From Brevibacterium sanguinis (GTDB lineage: Bacteria > Actinomycetota > Actinomycetes > Actinomycetales > Brevibacteriaceae), in the NCBI RefSeq assembly GCF_003315415.1, contig NZ_QNSB01000001.1:124001-188000 (forward strand): a stretch of 64,000 nucleotides of DNA, given 5' to 3'. The position numbers and the translations under genes were made by a program. The notes beneath the pieces were generated by a model that had not been told where the DNA came from, ran no database searches, and saw only the letters and a list, made by a program, of their open reading frames with translations. Position 1 is the stretch's first letter; each line of letters opens with the position of its first letter. Below, one piece after another: positions 56,815 to 64,000 of this stretch.

Positions 56815-57624
56815 TCAGAGCCTCGCGACGATGTCGGCCAGCAGCTGCGAGATGCGCGGTCCGGCCGCGACTCCGGCCTCGATCACCTCGGCGTGGGAGA
56901 GCGGGGTCTCCTGGATGCCCGCGGCGAGGTTCGTCACGAGCGAGATCCCCATGAGCTCCATGCCCGCCTGCCGCGCGGCGATCGCCTCCAGGGTCGTCGA
57001 CATGCCGACGAGGTCGGCGCCGAGGATCCCGGCCATGCGCACCTCGGCGGGCGTCTCGTAGTGCGGGCCGGTGAACTGGGCGTAGACGCCCTCGTCGAGG
57101 GTGGGGTCGATCTCCTTGGCGATCGCCCTCATCCGGGGGGAGTAGAGATCGGTGAGGTCGACGAAGTTCGCGCCCTCGATGGGGGAGGTGCCGGTGAGGT
57201 TGATGTGGTCGGAGATGAGCACCGGGGTTCCGGGCGCCCAGTTGCGGTTGAGTCCGCCGCAGCCGTTGGTGAGCACGAGGCTCGAGCAGCCGGCTGCGGC
57301 GGCGGTGCGGACCCCGTGGGCGACCGCTCGCACGCCCCTGCCCTCGTAGTAGTGGGTGCGCGAGCCGAGGACGAGAGCATGCCTGCCGGTCGCCGTGATG
57401 CGGACGGTGCGCAGGGTCCCGCCGTGCCCGGCGACGGCGGGGGCGTGGAAGCCGGGGACCTCGGCCGCGGGGATCTCGCTGATCGTCTCGCCGAGGAGGT
57501 CGGCGGCCCCGCCCCACCCCGAGCCGAGGACGAGCGCGATGTCGTGGTGCGCGATTCCTGCGGCCGCGTTGATGGTCGTCGCGGCGGCTTCGGCGGCGGC
57601 GGTAGGATCGTTCAAGTCAGTCAT
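56815..57624 (-). CDS. punA: purine-nucleoside phosphorylase
   Basis: 269 residues from ATG 57624. LVLGSGWGGAADLL, RTHYYEGRG, LTNGCGGLN and AQFTGPHYETPAEVRM with GADLVGMST are the class II (trimeric) signatures. Releases purine bases and ribose-1-phosphate. TAATCT lies 6 nt upstream of ATG 57624, so that start is chosen over GTG 57630. Confidence 0.96.
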   Translation of the reverse strand: MTDLNDPTAAAEAAATTINAAAGIAHHDIALVLGSGWGGAADLLGETISEIPAAEVPGFHAPAVAGHGGTLRTVRITATGRHALVLGSRTHYYEGRGVRAVAHGVRTAAAAGCSSLVLTNGCGGLNRNWAPGTPVLISDHINLTGTSPIEGANFVDLTDLYSPRMRAIAKEIDPTLDEGVYAQFTGPHYETPAEVRMAGILGADLVGMSTTLEAIAARQAGMELMGISLVTNLAAGIQETPLSHAEVIEAGVAAGPRISQLLADIVARL

Positions 57625-57668
57625 CTGCACAGATTATCAATGTCCCCGTCCCTCAAGGAGCGCACTCG

Positions 57669-58664
57669 ATGCCGATCAGACCTCTGACCGATGGCGACGA
57701 TCTGCGGTTGGGCGAGGTGTTCCCCGATGCGGACACCCCGGCCGCCCACATGGCACGGTCCCTGTTCCGTCCGTCCTCGGATTCCCCGCTGCTGCGCTCC
57801 GTCATCGCCGAGGTGGTTCCGGGGGTTCCCGTCGGCGCCGCGGCGATCGCCGAATCGCCGATCCACCCCTGCCGCGCGTGGGTCCACGTCGAGGTCGCGG
57901 CCGAGGAGCGGGGCCATGGTCTGGGGCGGGAGCTCTTCGAGGCCGTGTGCGCCGAGACGGTGGGCTCCGCCCTGGAGGGTCTCGACCTGCGGGCCCGGGT
58001 GCAGGCCGGCAGCCCCGGCGAGGACTTCGCCCAGGCCCTGGGCTTCACCCCGCTGTCGACGACGCGGGTGATCCGGGTCCCCGCCGGTGCGCTGCCGCCG
58101 ACCGGCGGGGGACGGGCCGAGGACCTCGAGATCGTCTCGACCGGGTCGGTCAGGCTGACGAAGGCGTTCCTCGCCTGGTACACGGCGGTCAGCAGGGACG
58201 ACGCCGTCGCACCACTGACCGTGGGCCAGGTCAATACCGCCTTCCTCTCCGAGGCCGCCGGCGCCCATGGGGCGGCGCTGCTCGGCGGGGACGACGGTCT
58301 GCGGGCCTTCGCCGTCTCCTACGCCCGTGAAGCCGGAGCCCAGGCTCCGACGGATGTCGTCGCGCCCGTCGACGAGAAGCATGGTCCGGGGACGGAGGAG
58401 GAGGCGCCGACCGAGCTCATCCTCGCCTCGATGCACGAGACCGGCGAGGATGCGACCGATGAGGCGAGCGAGGCGTTCACGGCGGCGCTGTCCGATGCCG
58501 AGCTCCTGCTCGCCCGGCTCTCCGTCGACGCCGACGTCGTCATCGAGGTGACCAGCGGGATGCCCGTGATCTCGGCACTTGCCGATCGACTGCTCGAGGC
58601 CGGGACGGCGCGCGAGCTCTACCGCTACGAGACGCTCTCCGGACCGCCGGCCGACATCGACTGA
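57669..58664 (+). CDS. GNAT-family protein
   Basis: 331 residues. The acetyl-CoA segment EVAAEERGHGLGRELFEAV lies around residues 75-95, and the rest of the first half fits one GNAT domain; the second half could be another, degenerate one. No substrate can be given. CAAGGAG before ATG 57669. The last 40 bp overlap the end of the FtsK-like gene on the other strand. Confidence 0.75.
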   Translation: MPIRPLTDGDDLRLGEVFPDADTPAAHMARSLFRPSSDSPLLRSVIAEVVPGVPVGAAAIAESPIHPCRAWVHVEVAAEERGHGLGRELFEAVCAETVGSALEGLDLRARVQAGSPGEDFAQALGFTPLSTTRVIRVPAGALPPTGGGRAEDLEIVSTGSVRLTKAFLAWYTAVSRDDAVAPLTVGQVNTAFLSEAAGAHGAALLGGDDGLRAFAVSYAREAGAQAPTDVVAPVDEKHGPGTEEEAPTELILASMHETGEDATDEASEAFTAALSDAELLLARLSVDADVVIEVTSGMPVISALADRLLEAGTARELYRYETLSGPPADID

Positions 58665-61600
58665 GCGGGACTCCGGGCGGCCCCGGGTCCGGGTGCGAAC
58701 GTGCGCACCGCGGTCGCGCCGCCGGCGGTGACGAACCACCCCACTCCGGGCCGACCGTCAAGGGGTGGGAGTCGGGTCAGGCCGAGGCTGCTCAGATCCT
58801 GCCTGCCTGCCGCCCCGAGGATGAGCATCGGACCCAGCTCGGCGGCCTTCGCCACTGGTGATCCATAGCCGAGCGGGAAGCGCAGCGGCAGGGTGAGGAC
58901 ATGGCTGGCGCCGTCGAGCAGATCGATGCCCTCTGCGGACGTGGCGCGGTGGACGTCATCGTGGCATCTCAGTGTCGAACCCGCCGGCGGCGAGGCGCTC
59001 GAGGCGGGTGCGCGATCGCCGCACATCCCGGTCAGCAGGCCCACGACCGCCGACTTCCCGCTGCCGGGCGATCCGCGGACCGTGAGCACGGGACCGTCGC
59101 GCACCGGGTCCCAGGTGACGAGCCCGCCGAAGGGGTCGCGACCCAGCGGAAAGCAGACGGGAGCCGACTGCTCCGACGTCGCCTGCTCCGACGTCGACAC
59201 CCTGCCGTGGGCGGTCGAGTCGAGGCGGGGTATGGCCTCGAATCCCACCCAGCGGGGGTGCAGAGGCTTCCGTCCAGCCGGCGGACCGGAGTAGGGGAGC
59301 ACCTGCACGTCGGCGCCGTCCGGGCCTGTCACCTCGGCGCCGGGACCGACGAGCACCGCACGGTGCCGCGGCCACTCTCCGAGGAATCGCTGGCGGGAGA
59401 GTCCGACGCTCATTCCGTCCGAGCCCGCCGGAGGAGGGAAGATCAGCTGGGTGGCGAACCCTCCGGTCGAGGCGAGCGACTGCCGGCACCCGCCGAGGAG
59501 GAACGACAGCCCGAGCCCGGAGGCATGTCTGAGCAGCTGCTCGGCTTCTGCAGCTGTCCGGTGATCGAGCGAGTCGACGAGTTCTCTCCACGTGCCGCAG
59601 ACGACGAGCGTGGGAGTCGGGCAGGGCTGCCTGAGATGGTCGAGGATCGCCCGCAGTCGCCATCCGCCGTCGATGCCGCACCGGATCTCCGCCCAGTCGA
59701 GGACGTCCGCGCTGCGACCGAGGGCGACGATCCGGTGCGTCGCCGAGGCGCTCGCCGCCGCTCGGGCCAGAGCCTCGGCGACGACGTGCGCGTCGGCTCC
59801 GAGGGCGAGGAGGGAACCGTCCACGGCAGGGTCGTACGACCACGGGAACTGGCGTTGGCGGCTGGGCACGTCGACGATGCCGGTGACCATCGGCGCTCCG
59901 CGATGCTCCTGCTGCTCCCAGCCGTCGACTCGGGGAAGCGGGGGAAGCACGATCCGCCTCCGCGGTGCCGCCGTGCCCGGATCGGCCTCGAGCAGTCGGG
60001 CAGCACGGACGATGTTCTCGATCCGGACACCTCTCGTCGGGCCGGGGCCGTCCACGGCCACCAGCGGACTCCACGGCCGCAGCCGGGGGCGAAGAACCTC
60101 CTCGGCGATGCCGGGTGCGGCTGTCGGCGTCGCCACTCGGAACCGAGTGATCGAGGCACCCGAATCGAGGCAGGCCGCCCCCGGGACGGCAGGGGGAAGA
60201 CGTGCCGCGTCGGTGACCCCGAGCACGTCGAAGGAATCCGCGTCGTCACGCACGCGCAGGCACAGCCGGATGTTGATGTTGGCCTTCATGTGCCCGGTGA
60301 CGACTCCGAGTGGCCGCTGCGTGGCGAGGATGAGATGCACTCCCAACGACCGGCCGAGGGCCGTGAGATGCTCGAGCAGGTCCGCGGCCTGCGGATGAGC
60401 GGCCATGAGGGCGTGGAACTCGTCGATGACCACGACCAGCCGCGGGGGCGGCTCGTCGAGATCGCGGACATCGGCGCGTCCGTGGACGGCGAGCAGCCGC
60501 TCGCGGCGGGTGATCTCGGCCCGCACGGAGACGAGGGCGCGGAACGCCGCCGCCGAGTCGAAGTCGTCGAGGACGCAGTCGGTGTGCGGAAGGGGTGCGA
60601 GCGGGGCGAACGTCGCCCCTCCCTTGAAGTCGATGAGCACGAAGGCCAGACGCTGAGGCGGATGGTCGAGCGCCAACGCCAGCAGCCAGGTCTGGAGGAG
60701 GATCGACTTGCCGCTTCCCGTGGTGCCGGCGACGAGCGCGTGCGGACCGTCGGCGAACAGATCGACGCCGACAGCGCCCGAGGCACCGCGGCCGATCAGC
60801 GCCGGTGCCGGATCTTCGCGCGTCCATCGCGCTCCGATCGCCTCGGCTCGATCGTCGTAGACATCTCCGAGTCCGTGGCGGGGAAACGGGTCCGCGTCGT
60901 CGACAGACCGGTCCTGGCGTTCGAGAGTGAGGAACCGTCCCGGAGGCATGAGAGTCCCGATGAGCGCACTCCCCGGCACCGGGCCCACGGCCAGTGTCGA
61001 GGAGCGGACGCGGACATGGGCGAGACCTCCGAGGACGAGCGAGACGGAAGCTCCCGCAGTCGGGGGTGTCAGCCGCAGTGTCGACTCACCGCCGGCCCCT
61101 GCGGTGTCGAGGCTGATCGTCGCCGCGGTCGGCTGCCGTGCGTCCGGCGGAGAGTGGGAAGCTGGAGCGGGCGAGGAGAACCCCGGGCAGAACCGGGTGC
61201 CCTGGAGCTCCGGCAGGGACGCGAGTTCGGGGGAGAGGATCCATGACCGGTTCCGGTCCGACATCCAGGCCAGCGCCATGCGTCGCAGCTGCTCGTGGTC
61301 GCCGGTGACCGTGACGGCCGTGGTCAGCGGATCGATCCGGACGGGAACGTCGTCGATGACGAACCGTCCGCCGACATGGGTGACGTCCTCGCACAGTTCG
61401 GCGGCGACCGAGACGGCACTGATCACGGAGCCGAACCCGAGGCACAGGCCCGTTCCCGTCCACAGTTCGTCCAGGTGAACGGCGATGACCGCGTCGAGCC
61501 GGTCCAGTGCGTCGGCCCTCGCTGAGCGGGTGTCGGCCTCGAACCGCTCCATGTCCCGGTTGAAGAGGCGCTTCTCCATCGCATGGGCGACGTACCCCGA

Positions 61601-62263
61601 CAGCGGTGCCGATGCGCTGAAGAGCAGGAACCACCACATCCCCGTCGCCAGGGCGAGGACGATCCCGATGGCGATCGGGATGAGGAACGCCCACCACTGC
61701 GGCGGCCGCACCGGGCGCGGTTCCTCGACGGCCGCGGGCGCGACCTCCTGTGCCGCGGCTCCGGAGGAGCCGCGCGCGGCGGAGGGATCGGGGAGCAGGA
61801 TCGTCGAGCCCGCCGAGGCGAACGGCCGCCGACCGGCAGGGTCCAGCACCCACCGGGTGGCCCGGCGGGACAGGCACGGATCGAGGATGCACACGCTCCC
61901 GGGGACGGGTGCCCGGCTGAGCAGCGGGAGGTCCGGGTCGATGTCGATCGAGAAGCCCGAGTCGGGACCGGCCACGACGGCGACCGTCGTCGTCCCGGTG
62001 GTTCGTCCGAGTGCGCGGGCCCCGAGCACGGTCACCGGATTGAGGGAGCGCCATTGCTCCCAGGTGGTCTCGGCGAGACCGTCGCCGGTGACGGTCGCGG
62101 AAGGGGGAAGGCGGTTGCCGCACACGAGGTCGGCGGCGGTGATCATGGGACCGAAGACGGCTCGGAGGACATCGAGGACCGGTTGGGAGCCGGCGGCATC
62201 GAGCAGCCGGGTGCGGACAGTGGCGTTCGCGTCGATGACGTGGACGATGCCGACAGTTCCCAT
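58625..62263 (-). CDS. FHA/FtsK-SpoIIIE ATPase, EccC-like
   Basis: 1,212 residues. An N-terminal small domain is followed by a degenerate FHA-like region (about 94-158; VAVVAGPDSGFSIDID, LSRRATRWVLD), two membrane helices (about 189-225), and an FtsK/SpoIIIE ATPase with Walker A GTTGSGKS at 513-520, Walker B LVVVIDEF at 609-616 and ILATQRP. A second P-loop (GSPGSGKS) lies near 1,065. This order resembles EccC of type VII secretion, but no WXG100, EccB or EccD gene is seen. ATG 62263 follows CATTCT after 7 nt; the true start may be a little upstream (TTG near 62296). Confidence 0.85.
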   Translation of the reverse strand: MGTVGIVHVIDANATVRTRLLDAAGSQPVLDVLRAVFGPMITAADLVCGNRLPPSATVTGDGLAETTWEQWRSLNPVTVLGARALGRTTGTTTVAVVAGPDSGFSIDIDPDLPLLSRAPVPGSVCILDPCLSRRATRWVLDPAGRRPFASAGSTILLPDPSAARGSSGAAAQEVAPAAVEEPRPVRPPQWWAFLIPIAIGIVLALATGMWWFLLFSASAPLSGYVAHAMEKRLFNRDMERFEADTRSARADALDRLDAVIAVHLDELWTGTGLCLGFGSVISAVSVAAELCEDVTHVGGRFVIDDVPVRIDPLTTAVTVTGDHEQLRRMALAWMSDRNRSWILSPELASLPELQGTRFCPGFSSPAPASHSPPDARQPTAATISLDTAGAGGESTLRLTPPTAGASVSLVLGGLAHVRVRSSTLAVGPVPGSALIGTLMPPGRFLTLERQDRSVDDADPFPRHGLGDVYDDRAEAIGARWTREDPAPALIGRGASGAVGVDLFADGPHALVAGTTGSGKSILLQTWLLALALDHPPQRLAFVLIDFKGGATFAPLAPLPHTDCVLDDFDSAAAFRALVSVRAEITRRERLLAVHGRADVRDLDEPPPRLVVVIDEFHALMAAHPQAADLLEHLTALGRSLGVHLILATQRPLGVVTGHMKANINIRLCLRVRDDADSFDVLGVTDAARLPPAVPGAACLDSGASITRFRVATPTAAPGIAEEVLRPRLRPWSPLVAVDGPGPTRGVRIENIVRAARLLEADPGTAAPRRRIVLPPLPRVDGWEQQEHRGAPMVTGIVDVPSRQRQFPWSYDPAVDGSLLALGADAHVVAEALARAAASASATHRIVALGRSADVLDWAEIRCGIDGGWRLRAILDHLRQPCPTPTLVVCGTWRELVDSLDHRTAAEAEQLLRHASGLGLSFLLGGCRQSLASTGGFATQLIFPPPAGSDGMSVGLSRQRFLGEWPRHRAVLVGPGAEVTGPDGADVQVLPYSGPPAGRKPLHPRWVGFEAIPRLDSTAHGRVSTSEQATSEQSAPVCFPLGRDPFGGLVTWDPVRDGPVLTVRGSPGSGKSAVVGLLTGMCGDRAPASSASPPAGSTLRCHDDVHRATSAEGIDLLDGASHVLTLPLRFPLGYGSPVAKAAELGPMLILGAAGRQDLSSLGLTRLPPLDGRPGVGWFVTAGGATAVRTFAPGPGAARSPAQSMSAGGPESVS

Positions 62264-62313
62264 GAGATCGAGAATGAGGTGGCCGCCGCGGTGCGGCAAC
62301 TCCGGTCGCGGCC

Positions 62314-62342
62314 CCTGTGGACGGCAGCCGGGCGTCCACAGG
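62314..62342. terminator. hairpin between the Tad genes and the FtsK-like gene
   Basis: CCTGTGGACG and its exact complement pair across a 9-nt loop (10-bp stem). It follows the tad operon on the minus strand by 54 nt and probably ends that transcript. Confidence 0.6.
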
Positions 62343-62396
62343 CCGATCACTCCGCGGTGCGGCGCTCCTCCACAGGGAACCGAGCGGCAGTGCGGT

Positions 62397-62867
62397 TCAG
62401 GAGATCCGCAGCGAGCCGCGAGCGAACGCGGTGGCTCGGAGTTCGATGAGCCGCGGGACGAAGGGCGACAGCAGCGGAGGGGAGTAGTCGGCGCGCAGGT
62501 GGATCGCCACGGAGTGATCGCCGTCGGCATCGGCGCTGAGCCGGACGTCTCGGAGGTCGGTGGGGGTCGGCACCTGGGCGAGGTACACGCCTGCGGCACG
62601 TTCGGCCGCTTCAGGGGTGAAGAGGAGTCCCGGATCGCTGCCGGGCGCGGGTTCGAAGGAATCCGAGGCCGCCAGCGCTGCCGAGTCGGCGAGGCTCTGG
62701 AGCTGCCTCCTCGCCATGTGCAGATCGGTCAGGGCCGCGATGAGGAAGGTGAGCAGGAGGGCGATGACGACGAAGCCGATCGCCAATGGGGTGATCGAGC
62801 CGTCGTCGGATCGCGGGTCCGTCGAACGTCGAGGCATGTCGGCCGCCGCAGGCGTCGGAGGGCTCAT
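62397..62867 (-). CDS. TadE/TadG-like membrane protein (Rv3654c type)
   Basis: 156 residues. After a polar leader, DDGSITPLAIGFVVIALLLTFLIAAL is the membrane segment of TadG-like proteins, followed by LHMARRQLQSLADSAALAAS and an exported domain. A minor pseudopilin or pilus accessory protein. ATG 62867 is one base from the preceding stop; ATG 62837 is possible. Confidence 0.85.
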   Translation of the reverse strand: MSPPTPAAADMPRRSTDPRSDDGSITPLAIGFVVIALLLTFLIAALTDLHMARRQLQSLADSAALAASDSFEPAPGSDPGLLFTPEAAERAAGVYLAQVPTPTDLRDVRLSADADGDHSVAIHLRADYSPPLLSPFVPRLIELRATAFARGSLRIS

Positions 62868-62868
62868 C

Positions 62869-63339
62869 TCAGCGGTCCCCGGTCGTGGCGACGACGTCGC
62901 TGTGAGCGGCACGCACGGTGATGTGCGGGGAGTTCTCCGATCCGAAGAGGAGCGGGAACCCGGGCAGGGCGACCTTCGTCTCCACGCGAGCGGTGACGAG
63001 TGAGCCGGCTTGTCCACAGGGACCCGAGCACGAGTAACTGATGTCGATCGAGGCATCCGAGAGGCCGAAGTCCTCGAAGTGCATCGTGGCCATATCGTGC
63101 GCGCGCGCCGGGGAGGGTTCGGCATCGCGGGCTGCGATGCGTGCCGCGGAGATCGCCGCCGAGGTGGTCGCATAGCTCGCGGCCTGGAGTGCGGACAGCG
63201 CGAGCATGAGGTAGATGACGGGAACGAGCAGGACGACCGAGGCGAAGATGAACTCGATGACGGCCGTCCCGGAGTCCGTGGGCAGCGACTGTTCGTCTGG
63301 CAGCTGGTCCGGCCGATCGTCGTCAGTCACGGTCGACAT
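62869..63339 (-). CDS. TadE-like pseudopilin
   Basis: 156 residues. DSGTAVIEFIFASVVLLVPVIYLMLAL is the TadE signature with the membrane helix; the exported part has two cysteines (SCSGPCG) that could form a disulfide. ATG 63339 overlaps the previous gene by 17 bp. Confidence 0.88.
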   Translation of the reverse strand: MSTVTDDDRPDQLPDEQSLPTDSGTAVIEFIFASVVLLVPVIYLMLALSALQAASYATTSAAISAARIAARDAEPSPARAHDMATMHFEDFGLSDASIDISYSCSGPCGQAGSLVTARVETKVALPGFPLLFGSENSPHITVRAAHSDVVATTGDR

Positions 63340-63730
63340 CCTCGGCGATCGCGCGGCCGCGAAGGTCCCACACCTCGGCGGGCCCCCAGAGGCCGATGAC
63401 GGGAAGCGGAGTCCGCACCCGGACCTCGACGATCTCGACGGGCCCCGACTCATCCGTGGTGACGGTGACCGACCGGGCGTAGCGTTCTCCCAGGGACACG
63501 GTGATGAGTTCTGCCGTCAGGCGGTGCCCGTCGTCCTCCGTCTGGTCGGCAAGGCTCGCCTGGCGGGCTCCGGCGATGGCGGAGTCGATGACGGTGTTGC
63601 GGACGTGGATGACGAGGCCGATCTGCAGCGCACCGGCGAGGATGAGGGTGAGAAGCGCGGCCACGAGAGCGAACTCGGCGACCGCCGAGCCCGAATCGGA
63701 GCGCTGGAGAGCCGGAGCGGTCTCACTCAC
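63323..63730 (-). CDS. TadE-like pseudopilin
   Basis: 135 residues. SGSAVAEFALVAALLTLILAGALQIGLVIHVRN is the TadE motif and membrane helix; the remaining ~90 residues are extracytoplasmic. GTG 63730 overlaps the preceding stop (GTGA). Part of the Tad pilus operon that enters from the right. Confidence 0.88.
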   Translation of the reverse strand: MSETAPALQRSDSGSAVAEFALVAALLTLILAGALQIGLVIHVRNTVIDSAIAGARQASLADQTEDDGHRLTAELITVSLGERYARSVTVTTDESGPVEIVEVRVRTPLPVIGLWGPAEVWDLRGRAIAEDVDRD

Positions 63731-64000
63731 CCGGCGCCTCGCACCTTATCCATCGCGTCCTGGAACATCGTGGAGAACGCCTCGCCCGCCAGCGCCCACA
63801 GGGCGACGACGAGGCCAGCGGTCATGAGCGTGATGAGGACCCACCCCGGCACATCTCCACGGTCCGGTCGGTCGACAGATCCGCGGGTCCGGTCGCGGTC
63901 GGGTCCGCCACCGCGATCGGATCGGACGCTGCGACCGGATCGGTCGGCGCAGCCGGATCGGGCCCGGCCGACCGAACCGCCCGCACTGCTGCGCGATCCG
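63727..64000 (-). CDS. small membrane protein of the Tad cluster, N-terminus outside the window
   Basis: The frame is open to the right edge. The last 42 residues read from DVPGWVLITLMTAGLVV through a second part ALWALAGEAF to DKVRGAG, a single membrane helix followed by an amphipathic end, similar in layout to the pilin-like DUF4244-type proteins of actinobacterial Tad loci. The ~45 residues before it are Arg/Asp/Ser/Gly repeats. Its stop overlaps the next gene start. Confidence 0.6.
   Translation of the reverse strand, partial: GSRSSAGGSVGRARSGCADRSGRSVRSDRGGGPDRDRTRGSVDRPDRGDVPGWVLITLMTAGLVVALWALAGEAFSTMFQDAMDKVRGAG

Noticed and set aside
62264-62599. Upstream extension of the FtsK-like frame by about 112 codons
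   Set aside because: It would run through the hairpin at 62314-62342 and into the TadG-like gene, and its residues look like out-of-frame translation.

Overview
The window is chromosomal DNA from a high-GC actinobacterium, most likely Micrococcales and resembling Brevibacterium. This is inferred from gene content and order only: rplM-rpsI-glmM, coaA and glmS side by side, a fused NnrE-NnrD followed by alr-tsaE-tsaB-rimI, and actinobacterial Tad-type TadE proteins. Coding density is high, ATGA or GTGA stop/start overlaps are frequent, and many 5' ends fit leaderless transcription (a TANNNT hexamer 6-7 nt before the start codon). No tRNA, rRNA, CRISPR array or insertion sequence was seen.

Layout: (1) 1-3137, minus: two tandem exported or membrane phosphatase-fold paralogues, the second cut by the left edge. 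(2) 3404-5924, plus: rplM, rpsI, glmM. (3) 5935-11529: a phosphonate-use locus with phnD-phnC-phnE behind an FAD-dependent oxidoreductase on the minus strand, divergent from a GntR/UTRA regulator and a phosphonatase-like HAD hydrolase. (4) 11828-14838: a multidrug-type ABC half-transporter and pantothenate kinase. (5) 14972-27242: glmS, acpS, an M20 amidohydrolase, nnrE-nnrD, alr, the tRNA t6A genes tsaE, tsaB and tsaD with rimI, heme oxygenase (opposite strand), an aldo/keto reductase, an SRPBCC protein and a Nudix hydrolase. (6) 27317-35110: a GCS2-type ligase, a secreted GH3 enzyme, sulfurtransferase, methyltransferase, rsmA, ispE. (7) 34391-38967: a gluconate module (FCD regulator, gntP, gntK, gnd). 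(8) 39025-42823: a class V aminotransferase, a homocysteine methyltransferase-family protein and a membrane acyltransferase. (9) 43041-46857: a gene under a probable LexA box encoding a DnaE2-derived protein without the catalytic core, then a DksA/TraR-type protein and an ABC-F ATPase. (10) 47153-57624: nucleoside uptake and salvage (BMP lipoprotein, ABC ATPase, two permeases, cdd, deoA, deoC, phosphosugar mutase, purine nucleoside phosphorylase). (11) 57669-64000: a GNAT protein, a large FHA/FtsK (EccC-like) ATPase, and the end of a Tad pilus cluster that continues past the right edge.

The two most distinctive systems are the SOS-controlled DnaE2-like protein at 43112-44557, which keeps parts of the fingers, helix-hairpin-helix and OB regions but not PHP or palm, and the PhnW-less phosphonate locus whose oxidase and hydrolase suggest use of an aminophosphonate by oxidative deamination followed by C-P cleavage.
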